DNA of 64,000 nucleotides from Serratia entomophila. GTDB taxonomy: Bacteria > Pseudomonadota > Gammaproteobacteria > Enterobacterales > Enterobacteriaceae. Each line of letters starts with the position of its first letter. The stretch's first letter is position 1. The position numbers and the translations under genes were made by a program. Under the pieces are notes generated by a model. That model had not been told where the DNA came from and searched no databases. It saw only the letters and a list, made by a program, of their open reading frames with translations. Below are positions 25,925 through 34,452 of this stretch, one piece after another. The stretch is taken from contig NZ_CP082787.1 in assembly GCF_021462285.1 (NCBI RefSeq), forward strand, positions 3,286,001-3,350,000, written 5' to 3'.

Positions 25925-27436
25925 ATGTCAATCGCCACGCCCTCGCGCCTCGAGATGCGCAATATCTCGATCGCTTTCGCCGGTTTCCACGCGCTGCAGA
26001 ACGTCGATTTCACGCTGCAGGGCGGCTCCACCCATGCGCTGGTCGGCGCCAACGGCGCCGGCAAGTCCACGTTGATGGCGATCCTTTCCGGCACGCACCC
26101 GCATTACCAGGGGGAAATCCGCATCGATGGCGCGGCGGTGGACATCCGCAGCCCGCTGCAGGCGCGCCGGCACGGCATCCATCTGGTGCAGCAGGAAGTC
26201 GACGTAGCCCTGATCCCTCAGCTGTCGGTCGCGGAAAACATCATGCTGGACTGGCTCAATGAACCGGGCCACCTGCTGAACTGGGCGGCGTTGCGTCGCC
26301 ACGCCGCCCAGCTGCTGCTGCTGCTGGATTCGCCGCTCAACCTGCGCCGGCGTATGGCGGATTGTACGCTGGCGGAAAAGCAGCAGGTGCTGCTGGCGCG
26401 TGCGCTGTCGCACCGCTGCCGTTTTCTGGTGCTGGACGAACCCACCGCGCCGCTGGATCGTACCGAAAGCGAGCGCCTGTTTCAGGTAGTCCGCCGCCTG
26501 CGCGCCGAAGGCATCGGCATCGTGTTTATTTCCCATCGCATTCACGAATTGAGCGAGATTTGCGACCGCATGACGGTGCTGCGCGACGGGCGCCACGTCA
26601 GCGAGGACGGCATGCGCGATCTGAGCGGCGAGCAGGTGGTCGAGAAAATGCTCGGCCACCGGCTGGACGATATCTTCCCGCCGCCGCGGCCGCCGCATGG
26701 CGATCGTCCGCTGCTGCAGGTGCAGGGGTTGCACGACAGGCACAAGCTGCGCGACGTGTCGCTGCGGCTGCATCAGGGGGAAATCCTCGGTATCGCCGGG
26801 CTGGCCGGCGCGGGCAAAACCGAACTGTGCAAAGCCCTGTTCGGCGCCTCACCGGCGCGAGTCGAACGCGGTGAGCTGCGCGGCCAACCCTGGGCGCCGC
26901 GCGCGCCGCATCTCTCGGTCGAACAAGGGCTGGCGCTGGTGCCGGAAGAACGCCGCAAGGAAGGCATATTTATCGACGAAGCGATCCCAATGAACCTGAG
27001 CGTCAGCGCCGACGACAGCTTCTCCCGCTGGAGCCTGTTCAGCCGCAGCCGGGAGCTGAGCTGGGCGCGGGATATCATGCAGCGCCTGAACATTCGCGCC
27101 GCCGGCCCGCAACAGCGGTTGGCGCGGCTCTCCGGCGGCAATCAGCAAAAGGTGGCGATCGGCAAATGGCTGCGCGGCGACGCGCAGGTGCTGATCTTCG
27201 ACGAACCGACCAAGGGCGTGGACATCAAGGCCAAACAAGAGCTGTTCACCCTGATCGACGGCCTGGCGCGCGCCGGTAAAGGCATCATCTACGCCTCCGG
27301 CGAGTTCTCCGAACTGGTCGGCCTGTGCGATCGCATCTGCGTGCTGTGGGACGGCCGCGTAGTGGCGGAGCTGAACGCCGCCGACGTCGATGAAGAAACG
27401 CTATTACTGTATTCCACCGGAGGAACCCCAGCGTGA
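25925..27436 (+). CDS. Sugar-type ABC transporter ATPase (two fused domains), no linked binding protein
   Basis: 503 residues, the RbsA/MglA arrangement. Domain 1: Walker A VGANGAGKST, Walker [13 protein letters not shown], but a degenerate signature (CTLAEKQQVLLARAL). Domain 2: AGLAGAGKTE, signature [10 protein letters not shown], Walker B VLIFDEPTKGVD. It couples ATP hydrolysis to import through the permease that follows with an ATGA overlap (27433-27436). The ligand is unknown. It lies behind the deleted puuB, where other enterobacteria carry further puu genes. Confidence 0.88.
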   Translation: MSIATPSRLEMRNISIAFAGFHALQNVDFTLQGGSTHALVGANGAGKSTLMAILSGTHPHYQGEIRIDGAAVDIRSPLQARRHGIHLVQQEVDVALIPQLSVAENIMLDWLNEPGHLLNWAALRRHAAQLLLLLDSPLNLRRRMADCTLAEKQQVLLARALSHRCRFLVLDEPTAPLDRTESERLFQVVRRLRAEGIGIVFISHRIHELSEICDRMTVLRDGRHVSEDGMRDLSGEQVVEKMLGHRLDDIFPPPRPPHGDRPLLQVQGLHDRHKLRDVSLRLHQGEILGIAGLAGAGKTELCKALFGASPARVERGELRGQPWAPRAPHLSVEQGLALVPEERRKEGIFIDEAIPMNLSVSADDSFSRWSLFSRSRELSWARDIMQRLNIRAAGPQQRLARLSGGNQQKVAIGKWLRGDAQVLIFDEPTKGVDIKAKQELFTLIDGLARAGKGIIYASGEFSELVGLCDRICVLWDGRVVAELNAADVDEETLLLYSTGGTPA

Positions 27437-28428
27437 GTAACGAATTATCCCTGAAGAACGCCCATCCCTGGCGCCACCAGCTGTTCGAGTTTCTCTACAA
27501 ATGGGGGATGCTGCTTACGGTAGTGGCGCTGATCGCGCTGTTCGGCCTGGCGTCGGATAACTTCCTCGATCCCAATAACATCGTCAATATCCTGCGCTCC
27601 ATCGCCATCGTCACGGTGATCGCCATCGGCGTTTCCATTTCGCTGTCGGTCGGCGGTTTTGATCTGTCCGTCGGTTCCACCGCCTCGTTGGCCAATGCGC
27701 TGGTGATTTCGCTGTTCGCCTGGTACGGCTTCGGCACCACCGGCGCTATCCTGCTGACGCTGCTGCTCTGCACGCTGGTCGGCCTGTTCAACGCCTTTCT
27801 GATCGTGGTGCTGAAAATCCCCGATATGCTGGCCACCCTCGCCAGCCTGTTCGTGATCCAGGGCGTGGCGATGACCTATAGCTACGGCGGCTCGATTACC
27901 CAAAACATGGTGATGCCGAACGGCGATATGGCGGAAGGTTTGATCCCGGAGGCGTTTTCCGCCCTCGGCCAGGTGCCGGTGATTGTGCTGATCATGTTGG
28001 TGGTCACCCTGGTGGTGCAGCTGTTTTTGTCGCTGACCAAGCACGGCCGCCGCATGTACGCCATCGGCGGCAACCCGGAGGCGGCCCGCCTTTCGGGCAT
28101 CCGCACGGCACGTTACAGGGTTGCAGCTTATGCTATTTCTTCACTGCTGGCCGCGCTCGGCGGCATATTGTTGGCGTCACGTATTGGCTCTTCGCAGGTC
28201 AATGCCGGCGGCGGCTACCTGATGGATGCCGTCGCTGCCGCCTATATCGGCTTCTCGTTGGCCGGCTCCGGCAAACCCAACGCGCTCGGCACCCTGGTTG
28301 GGGCGGTGATCCTCGGCGTGCTGCAAAACGGCCTGGTGATGCTCTCCGTGCCCTACTACGCAATGGACATTATTAAAGGCCTGGTGCTGGCCCTGGCGCT
28401 GGCGATCACCTATATCCAAAAACGCTGA
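27433..28428 (+). CDS. Sugar-type ABC transporter permease
   Basis: 331 residues, about 8-10 membrane segments, BPD_transp_2 (RbsC-like) family. Hallmarks are SVGGFDLSVGSTASLANALV near residue 75, [20 protein letters not shown] and GYLMDAVAAAYIGFSLAGSG. It is translationally coupled to the ATPase. No binding-protein gene precedes or follows; the next genes belong to iron uptake. Confidence 0.9.
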   Translation: MSNELSLKNAHPWRHQLFEFLYKWGMLLTVVALIALFGLASDNFLDPNNIVNILRSIAIVTVIAIGVSISLSVGGFDLSVGSTASLANALVISLFAWYGFGTTGAILLTLLLCTLVGLFNAFLIVVLKIPDMLATLASLFVIQGVAMTYSYGGSITQNMVMPNGDMAEGLIPEAFSALGQVPVIVLIMLVVTLVVQLFLSLTKHGRRMYAIGGNPEAARLSGIRTARYRVAAYAISSLLAALGGILLASRIGSSQVNAGGGYLMDAVAAAYIGFSLAGSGKPNALGTLVGAVILGVLQNGLVMLSVPYYAMDIIKGLVLALALAITYIQKR

Positions 28429-28506
28429 CCCTCCCGGCGCAGGCCTGCTGCGCCGCTTTACCTTTAATTCATCTGGTTAACTTTTCGCCTTAAGCTAATA
28501 AATATA

Positions 28507-28529
28507 CAAATGATACGGATTATCATTTG
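28507..28529. promoter_or_regulatory. Fur box upstream of the TonB-dependent receptor
   Basis: Perfect 9-bp arms CAAATGATA (28507-28515) and TATCATTTG (28521-28529), 5 bases apart, closely resembling the Fur consensus GATAATGATAATCATTATC. It lies 140 bases before the receptor start, so repression by iron is expected. Confidence 0.8.
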
Positions 28530-28668
28530 CGTTTACATTTTTTTTGAAATCCTTACAATACCCTGACGCAACGCTGGCGGAACGATGCATTCCTCAGCAG
28601 TCATGGGATTATTTTACCTATTTTTCAACACGTTAATAAACAACACTAAACCAGGAAAGGTTTACCTC

Positions 28669-30663
28669 ATGGAAAAGCCACGCTATAACAGACTCGCCGC
28701 ATTGATTATCGCCTCATTCAGCAGCACCGGCGCGCTGGCCGCACCGCAGAACGACGCCCAGGACACCATGGTCGTCACCGCCTCCGGTTTCCAGCAAAAA
28801 ATCCAGGATTCCGCCGCCTCTATCTCGGTGATCCCGCGCCAGCAGATTGAAGACAAAGCCTACCGCGACATCACCGACGCACTGAAAGACGTGCCGGGGG
28901 TGGTGGTCACCGGCGGCGCCAGCAGCAGCGACATCAGCATTCGCGGCATGTCGTCCAAATACACGCTGATCCTGGTGGACGGCAAGCGGGTAGACACCCG
29001 CGGCACCCGCCCGAACAGCGACAACTCAGGCATCGAGCAAGGCTGGCTGCCGCCGATGGAAGCCATTGAACGCATCGAAGTGGTGCGCGGGCCGATGTCA
29101 TCGCTGTATGGCTCCGACGCCATGGGCGGCGTAATCAACGTCATCACCCGCAAAACCTCCAAGAGCGAGTGGAAAGGTTCACTGCACGGCGACGCCACCC
29201 TGCAGGAAAACCGCGACTCCGGCGATCTGTTCCAGACCAATGCCTACGCCTCCGGCCCGCTGATTGACGGCCTGCTCGGCCTGCGGGTCAATGGCCTGCT
29301 GTCGCGCCGCGCCGAAGACAAAATTCTTAACGGTTTCAATGAGCAGCGTATGCGCAGCGGCACCGCGGTGTTCACGCTGACCCCGGACGAGAAAAACGAA
29401 TTCGACTTCGAAGTCGGCCGCTCGCTGCAGGATCGCAACAGCACCCCGGGCAAATCCATGGCAACCGAAAACTGCCGCAATAAGAAGTGTACGCCCAACA
29501 GCAACAGCGACAGCCTTTACACCCGCACCAACTATGCCCTGACCCACAACGGCTACTACGATTTCGGCAACTCCACCAGCTACATTCAGCGTGAAGAAAC
29601 CAACAATCCGGGCCGTAACATGAAGATGTACAACACCATCTTCAATACCCAGAATCAGTTCGAGCTGGGTTCCCACATGCTGAACGTCGGCGGACAGTAC
29701 CGTTACGAGAAACTGAGCGATGCGGGCAATCAGTTGGAAGCCGCCGACGGTTTGAACAAATTGACGCGCTGGAGTTGGGCATTGTTCGCCGAAGACGAAT
29801 GGGCGCTGACCAACGACTTCAGCCTGACCACCGGCATCCGTATGGATAAGGATCAAAACTACGGCAATCACTGGACGCCGCGCATGTACGGCGTTTGGCA
29901 CCTGACCGAACAGTGGACGCTAAAAGGCGGCGTCTCCGCCGGCTACCGTTCGCCGGACCTGCGCCAATCCTCCGCCAGTTGGGGGCAAATTACCGGTGGC
30001 GGACGCAAGTCGATCATTATCGGTAACCCGGATCTGCAGCCAGAAAAGAGCCTGAGCGAAGAGATCGCCGTGATGTGGGACAACCAGAAAAACCTGAACG
30101 CCGGCGTGACCTTATTCAATACCGACTTTAAAGACAAAATCACCGAAGTACGCCGTTGCGATAGCGGCGATGGCGATGCGCAATGCATGATAGGCAACAC
30201 GCCTTACTATTTCATCAGCGATCGCATCAACGTCGACAAGGCCAATATGCGCGGCGTAGAAGCCACCTTCGGCTGGCAGATAGCCAAAGACTGGAAGTGG
30301 GACACCAACTACACCTTCACCTCGTCAGAGCAGAAAAGCGGTGACTTCCAGGGCAAACCGCTGAATCAGATGCCGAAACATATGGTAAATACCGTACTGA
30401 ACTGGCAGGCCACCCACGATCTGAGCCTGTGGTCGCGCGTCAACTTCCGCAGCAAAACCTCGGACTACCTGAGCCGATCGTCGATGTCCAAAAGCACGCC
30501 GTCTTACACCTTTGTCGACGCCGGTCTGAGCTATCAGGCGGCGAAAAACCTGCAGCTGACCGGCGGGGTTTACAACATTCTCGACAAGATCGTGGATTAC
30601 GATCATTACAACACCACGCTGGACGGCCGTCGTTACACCGTCGGCATGAGCTACAACTTCTGA
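28669..30663 (+). CDS. TonB-dependent catecholate siderophore receptor, CirA-like
   Basis: 664 residues. A signal peptide (residues 1-24, ending GALA) is followed by the TonB box DTMVVTAS, the plug domain (SVIPRQQIEDKAYRDITDAL, GMSSKYTLILVDGKRV, ERIEVVRGPMSSLYGSDAMG) and a 22-strand outer-membrane barrel ending in aromatic Phe (MSYNF). The plug resembles E. coli CirA, which imports catecholate siderophores and colicin I. The start has AGGAAAGG at good spacing. A Fur box precedes it and a terminator follows. Confidence 0.9.
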   Translation: MEKPRYNRLAALIIASFSSTGALAAPQNDAQDTMVVTASGFQQKIQDSAASISVIPRQQIEDKAYRDITDALKDVPGVVVTGGASSSDISIRGMSSKYTLILVDGKRVDTRGTRPNSDNSGIEQGWLPPMEAIERIEVVRGPMSSLYGSDAMGGVINVITRKTSKSEWKGSLHGDATLQENRDSGDLFQTNAYASGPLIDGLLGLRVNGLLSRRAEDKILNGFNEQRMRSGTAVFTLTPDEKNEFDFEVGRSLQDRNSTPGKSMATENCRNKKCTPNSNSDSLYTRTNYALTHNGYYDFGNSTSYIQREETNNPGRNMKMYNTIFNTQNQFELGSHMLNVGGQYRYEKLSDAGNQLEAADGLNKLTRWSWALFAEDEWALTNDFSLTTGIRMDKDQNYGNHWTPRMYGVWHLTEQWTLKGGVSAGYRSPDLRQSSASWGQITGGGRKSIIIGNPDLQPEKSLSEEIAVMWDNQKNLNAGVTLFNTDFKDKITEVRRCDSGDGDAQCMIGNTPYYFISDRINVDKANMRGVEATFGWQIAKDWKWDTNYTFTSSEQKSGDFQGKPLNQMPKHMVNTVLNWQATHDLSLWSRVNFRSKTSDYLSRSSMSKSTPSYTFVDAGLSYQAAKNLQLTGGVYNILDKIVDYDHYNTTLDGRRYTVGMSYNF

Positions 30664-30672
30664 TGCCAAGCT

Positions 30673-30700
30673 GGGCGCGCATTGCGCGCCCTTTTCTTTT
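30673..30700 (+). terminator. Terminator of the TonB receptor gene
   Basis: GGGCGCGC, 3-base loop, GCGCGCCC, then CTTTTCTTTT. Confidence 0.85.
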
Positions 30701-30747
30701 ATCATGCCGGCGTGAAGGATTTTTCTTTTAATGGCGGAGAAGGCTCA

Positions 30748-30987
30748 ATGGGTTTTGGCGATATATTTCTGATTATTGTTATTCCCCTCACCAGCCTGAT
30801 GATAATGCGCGAAGGGGTGAAGGGTTACCGCAGGGGCGCTGTCGATACCCTGGTGAAAGGCTCGGCGGTCAGGGTGTATGCGTATAAATCAGAACAACCC
30901 ATCAGCTTCTACTTTCACGTGATCTTCTATATTTTGGCGGGCATCGCCGGCTGGGTATTAATCCTGTACCTGTATCTCTGGCGCTGA
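30748..30987 (+). CDS. Small membrane protein, unknown function
   Basis: 79 residues with two hydrophobic segments (IFLIIVIPLTSLMIM and VIFYILAGIAGWVLILYLYL) around a short basic stretch. The ATG at 30748 is preceded by GGAGAAGG, a strong site; a longer frame starts inside the terminator. I do not recognise the family. Confidence 0.6.
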   Translation: MGFGDIFLIIVIPLTSLMIMREGVKGYRRGAVDTLVKGSAVRVYAYKSEQPISFYFHVIFYILAGIAGWVLILYLYLWR

Positions 30988-31012
30988 TCGCCATAGGTAA
31001 ACCTAATGCCAA

Positions 31013-31041
31013 GGCGCGCGAGCCACAACTGGCTCCGCGCC
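31013..31041. terminator. Hairpin between convergent genes
   Basis: Inner stem GAGCCA/TGGCTC (31020-31025, 31030-31035) inside outer stem GGCGCG/CGCGCC (31013-31018, 31036-31041). It has no T-tract; it lies between the small membrane protein (+) and the iron ATPase (-). Confidence 0.5.
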
Positions 31042-31053
31042 CTGTTCAACCGG

Positions 31054-31842
31054 TCAAATCACCGGCTGGTTAACCAAACCGTCGATCAGCACCTGCGGCG
31101 TGCCCTGCGAGCAGCGCTCGATACGGCCGCGCACGCCGTAGACCCGCGCTAGGCTGTGCGGCGTAATCACCTGTTCCGGCGCGCCGTCGGCAATCACATC
31201 GCCATCCTGCAGCATCAGCACGTGGTCGCCATGGCGCAGCGCGATGTTGATGTCATGCACCACCACCACCGTCACGATATTGCGCCTGCGGGTTTCGCGC
31301 CGTACCAGATCCATCACGTGGAACTGGTAATTGAGATCCAGCGCGCTCAAGGGTTCGTCGAGCAGCAGCAGCGAAGGCTGGCGGATCAGCGACTGCGCCA
31401 AACCCACCAGCTGTTTCTGGCCGCCGGACAGCTGATCGAGATAGCTCAGGGCCAGATGGGCGATGCCCAGTTGCTCCAGCAAAGCCATCACTTCCGCTTC
31501 GCTGCCGGCGTTGCTGCGGCCGCCCGAAGCGCGCTGCGCCACGATGATCGACTCCAGCACGTGCAGGTGCACCCCGGCGGGCAGCGATTGCGGCAGGTAC
31601 ACCACCTTCTCCGCCCGGCGGGCGAACGGCATCTGCATCAGATCGCCCTCGTCCAGCCACAGCTTGCCCTGCGCCGGATTCAGCCCGGCCAGCGAACGCA
31701 GCAGCGTGGATTTGCCGCTGCCGTTAGGGCCCAGCAGCACGGTGATCTGGCCGCGCGGCAGCATCGGCACCGAAAGATCGCGGATAACCTGGCGCTTAGG
31801 GTAGCCGGCCGAGAAATGCTCGATACGCAGACCCTGGCTCAT
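31054..31842 (-). CDS. Iron-siderophore ABC transporter ATPase (FecE/FepC type)
   Basis: 262 residues. Walker A LLGPNGSGKST, signature LSGGQKQLVGLA, Walker B LLLLDEPLSALD. The order of motifs and length match the FecE/FhuC family. It powers cytoplasmic-membrane import of a ferric siderophore together with the FecCD permease, whose stop it overlaps by four bases (31839-31842). Confidence 0.9.
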   Translation of the reverse strand: MSQGLRIEHFSAGYPKRQVIRDLSVPMLPRGQITVLLGPNGSGKSTLLRSLAGLNPAQGKLWLDEGDLMQMPFARRAEKVVYLPQSLPAGVHLHVLESIIVAQRASGGRSNAGSEAEVMALLEQLGIAHLALSYLDQLSGGQKQLVGLAQSLIRQPSLLLLDEPLSALDLNYQFHVMDLVRRETRRRNIVTVVVVHDINIALRHGDHVLMLQDGDVIADGAPEQVITPHSLARVYGVRGRIERCSQGTPQVLIDGLVNQPVI

Positions 31843-32921
31843 ACATTCCCCCGGTGGCGCAGAATAATGCTCAGGAAGAACGGCACGCCCACCAGCGAGG
31901 TAACGATGCCGACCGGAATGATGACGCCCGGAACCAGATTTTTCGACGCCACAGAGGCCATCGACAATACCAGTGCGCCAATCAGGGCGCTGGCCGGCAG
32001 ATAGAAGCGGTGATCTTCACCAAAAATCATGCGGGCGATATGCGGCGCCACCAGGCCGATAAAACCGATGGGGCCGACAAAGGCCACCGCCAGCGCGGAG
32101 AGAATGCTGATGCGCAGCAAGGTGGTCAGGCGCAGGCGGCGCACGTCGATGCCGAAACTCACCGCCCGGTCTTCCCCCAGGCGCAGCGCGGTCAGCTTCC
32201 ACGAGCTCATCATCGACAACGGCAGCAGCACCGCGAAGACGCCGAGCAGAATGCCCAGTTTATCCCAGGATGCGCGCGCCAGGCTGCCCATGGTCCAGAA
32301 CACCAGCCCCTGCAGCGTGTCTTCGCTGGCGATGAACTGCATCATCGACACCAGCGCGTTGAAGGTAAACACCAGCGCGATGCCGAACAGCACCACCCCG
32401 GAGGAGGCCACCCGCGTCCAACGCGTGATGCCGTCCAGCATCAGCGCGGCGAACAAAGCGAAAATAAAGGCGTTGGCCGAGATGAACCATTGGTCCGGAA
32501 TGCCCGGAATGCCGATGCCCAGCACGATGGCCAGCGCAGCGCCAAAAGCCGCGGCGGAGGATACGCCCAGGGTAAAAGGGCTGGCCAGCGGGTTGTTGAG
32601 GATAGTCTGCATTTCGGCGCCGGCCAGGCCAAGCGCAAAGCCTACCACCACCGCCATCAGCGCGTAAGGCAAGCGAATATCCCAGACGATCACTCGCGTG
32701 CCGGCGTCCGCCGCCGCGGGATCAATCAACGTTTGCCACAGGGAGGACAGCGAAAGCCCGGATGGGCCCATGGTGAAATCCAGCAGCAGCGAGCCAAGGA
32801 TCGCCAGTGCCAACACGCCCATAATCAGTAAGCGGTGGCGCAAAATATGCTGATAACGCCCCATGACGTTGGCGTCGGGTTGCCCCTTGGCGCCGGTGAC
32901 GGGATCGGTGGATACGCTCAT
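31839..32921 (-). CDS. FecCD-family iron-siderophore permease
   Basis: 360 residues, 9-10 membrane segments. FecCD/BtuC family motifs are visible: LPYALMAVVVGFALGLAGAE, NNPLASPFTLGVSSAAAFGA and the coupling helix region GPIGFIGLVAPHIARM. Only one permease and one ATPase are encoded, so it would work as a homodimer. No periplasmic binding protein is linked. A Fur-like palindrome lies 110 bases upstream. Confidence 0.9.
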   Translation of the reverse strand: MSVSTDPVTGAKGQPDANVMGRYQHILRHRLLIMGVLALAILGSLLLDFTMGPSGLSLSSLWQTLIDPAAADAGTRVIVWDIRLPYALMAVVVGFALGLAGAEMQTILNNPLASPFTLGVSSAAAFGAALAIVLGIGIPGIPDQWFISANAFIFALFAALMLDGITRWTRVASSGVVLFGIALVFTFNALVSMMQFIASEDTLQGLVFWTMGSLARASWDKLGILLGVFAVLLPLSMMSSWKLTALRLGEDRAVSFGIDVRRLRLTTLLRISILSALAVAFVGPIGFIGLVAPHIARMIFGEDHRFYLPASALIGALVLSMASVASKNLVPGVIIPVGIVTSLVGVPFFLSIILRHRGNV

Positions 32922-33303
32922 TATTTCGGATACCTGTTACGACGATAACGATAGCGGCAGGCGAAAGGCCGCTTCTACCTGGAAAGTGTGCTGCATTAAC
33001 CGTTAAGCAGCCGCTAACAATAAAGCAAACGATAATACTTATCAATCATCTCGGGTGCTGTAAGCGAGCATATCAATATGTAACGCATTATTTTTTATAC
33101 CTATTATTCAGAGCGCGCCTTGGCCGCAATAATGTAGTTTCGCAGGGTTAATAATTCCGAAAGTGCCCCCCGATACGGCCTGGTTGTAACAAACGCCGGA
33201 AAAACCACATAGAATCCAAAACCGAAGCGTTCCGCGAGGCGTTCTCCGCGTGCGGACTGATTTTCAGGCCCCAGAGTACAGGGGCCTTATTGACGAGGCA
33301 GTA
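32922..33303. other. Divergent intergenic region between the iron permease and the GGDEF gene
   Basis: 382 bases. It carries a Fur-like box (33031-33043) on the permease side. Nothing else was recognised on the GGDEF side. Confidence 0.5.
33031..33043. promoter_or_regulatory. Fur-like box upstream of the iron permease
   Basis: GATAATACTTATC, a GATAA/TTATC palindrome with a 3-base spacer in an AT-rich stretch, resembling half of the Fur consensus. Iron repression of the permease-ATPase operon is likely. Confidence 0.6.
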
Positions 33304-34410
33304 ATGAGAAGTGCACCCCCCGCGTTAACGCCCAAAAGGCCGGCGCTGCTGAATTGGCTGCTGCACAGCCCGCGGCACGCCGATAGCGACCCGTTTAAAC
33401 GCCAGATGCGACGCTCTCTGGCGCCCTCCCCCCATACGCCCTGGCTGAACGCCGCCGGCCCGGCCGCGCTGCTGGTGGGCTACGCCTGGCTAAGCCACAT
33501 GCTTGTCGGCGCGGCGCTGTTGCTGTCGCTGCTGTTGCTGACCGCCTGCCGCAGCATGCTGGCGCGCCGGCCCCCACTGCCCTGGCCGAACGCCATGCCG
33601 GTGACGATGCTGCTGTGGGTGGCGCTGGTCGGCGTCAGCGCGCTGCTGGCGATGCTGTCGGGCCGCCTGGTGCTGATTTTGTTTGCCGGGCTGGTGATTA
33701 CCGCCCTGGCCTGCTGGCTGATGCACCGCCACGCCGCCGCGCCGCGTTTCGCTCTGCTGGAAGTCATGCTGCTGACCTTGCCCTATTTGCTGACCGCGCC
33801 GCTGTCGCGCGTGCAAAACCTGTTCCTGCTGGCCGACATCGCGCCGCTGTGGCTGTTACTGGCGCACGGCATGATTGCCGTCTATCACCGGCAATTGGCG
33901 CTGAACCTCACCCTCGCCTGGGAAAAACAGCAGGCGGCGCATCGCGATCCGCTCACCGGCTTTCTGAACCGCAGCGGCGGCGAAGCGGTGATGCGCGATA
34001 TCTGCCAGCCATCGGCGACGCTGCACCCGCTTTCGCATCTGTTTATTATCGAGTTCGGCCCGCTGGCGGCGCTGTATCAGAGCCACGGCGTGCAGATCGG
34101 CGATGACGTGCTGCGCACCGTCGGCGAGCGCCTCAGGATGCTGATCCGCCCCAACGACTTTGTCTGCCGCTACCTTGGCGGCCAGTTTGTGATCCTGGTG
34201 CACGATCTGCCATACGGCGCAGAGGGGGAATTTCTGGCGCGCATTATGCCCGCGCTGGAGGCGCCCTATACCTTTGGCGCTTTCGGCGAAGTGAAGATGC
34301 AGCTTAAGGCCGGCGTGCTGGCGCTGACGCAGGATTACGCAGCGGTGGACGATTTGATGGCGGCGGCGCAGCAGGCGCTGGCGGAGGCAAAAAGCGGCAA
34401 TAATTATTAA
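33304..34410 (+). CDS. Membrane protein with degenerate GGDEF domain
   Basis: 368 residues. About six hydrophobic segments lie between residues 50 and 200, then a diguanylate-cyclase fold: HRDPLTGFLNRSGGEAVMRD starts the domain. The active-site signature reads RYLGGQF where an active enzyme has GG(D/E)EF, so both key acidic residues are missing and cyclase activity is not expected. It may be a c-di-GMP or protein-binding relic. The ATG at 33304 has GAGG upstream; a GTG 18 codons earlier is less well placed. Confidence 0.8.
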   Translation: MRSAPPALTPKRPALLNWLLHSPRHADSDPFKRQMRRSLAPSPHTPWLNAAGPAALLVGYAWLSHMLVGAALLLSLLLLTACRSMLARRPPLPWPNAMPVTMLLWVALVGVSALLAMLSGRLVLILFAGLVITALACWLMHRHAAAPRFALLEVMLLTLPYLLTAPLSRVQNLFLLADIAPLWLLLAHGMIAVYHRQLALNLTLAWEKQQAAHRDPLTGFLNRSGGEAVMRDICQPSATLHPLSHLFIIEFGPLAALYQSHGVQIGDDVLRTVGERLRMLIRPNDFVCRYLGGQFVILVHDLPYGAEGEFLARIMPALEAPYTFGAFGEVKMQLKAGVLALTQDYAAVDDLMAAAQQALAEAKSGNNY

Positions 34411-34414
34411 AGAA

Positions 34415-34442
34415 GCAACGCGGCGGTAGCCCGCCGCGTTGC
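34415..34442. terminator. Terminator hairpin between the GGDEF gene and lysP
   Basis: 12-bp perfect stem GCAACGCGGCGG/CCGCCGCGTTGC around a 4-base loop, between two converging genes. T-tracts are weak. Confidence 0.6.
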
Positions 34443-34452
34443 GCCGCGTGGA

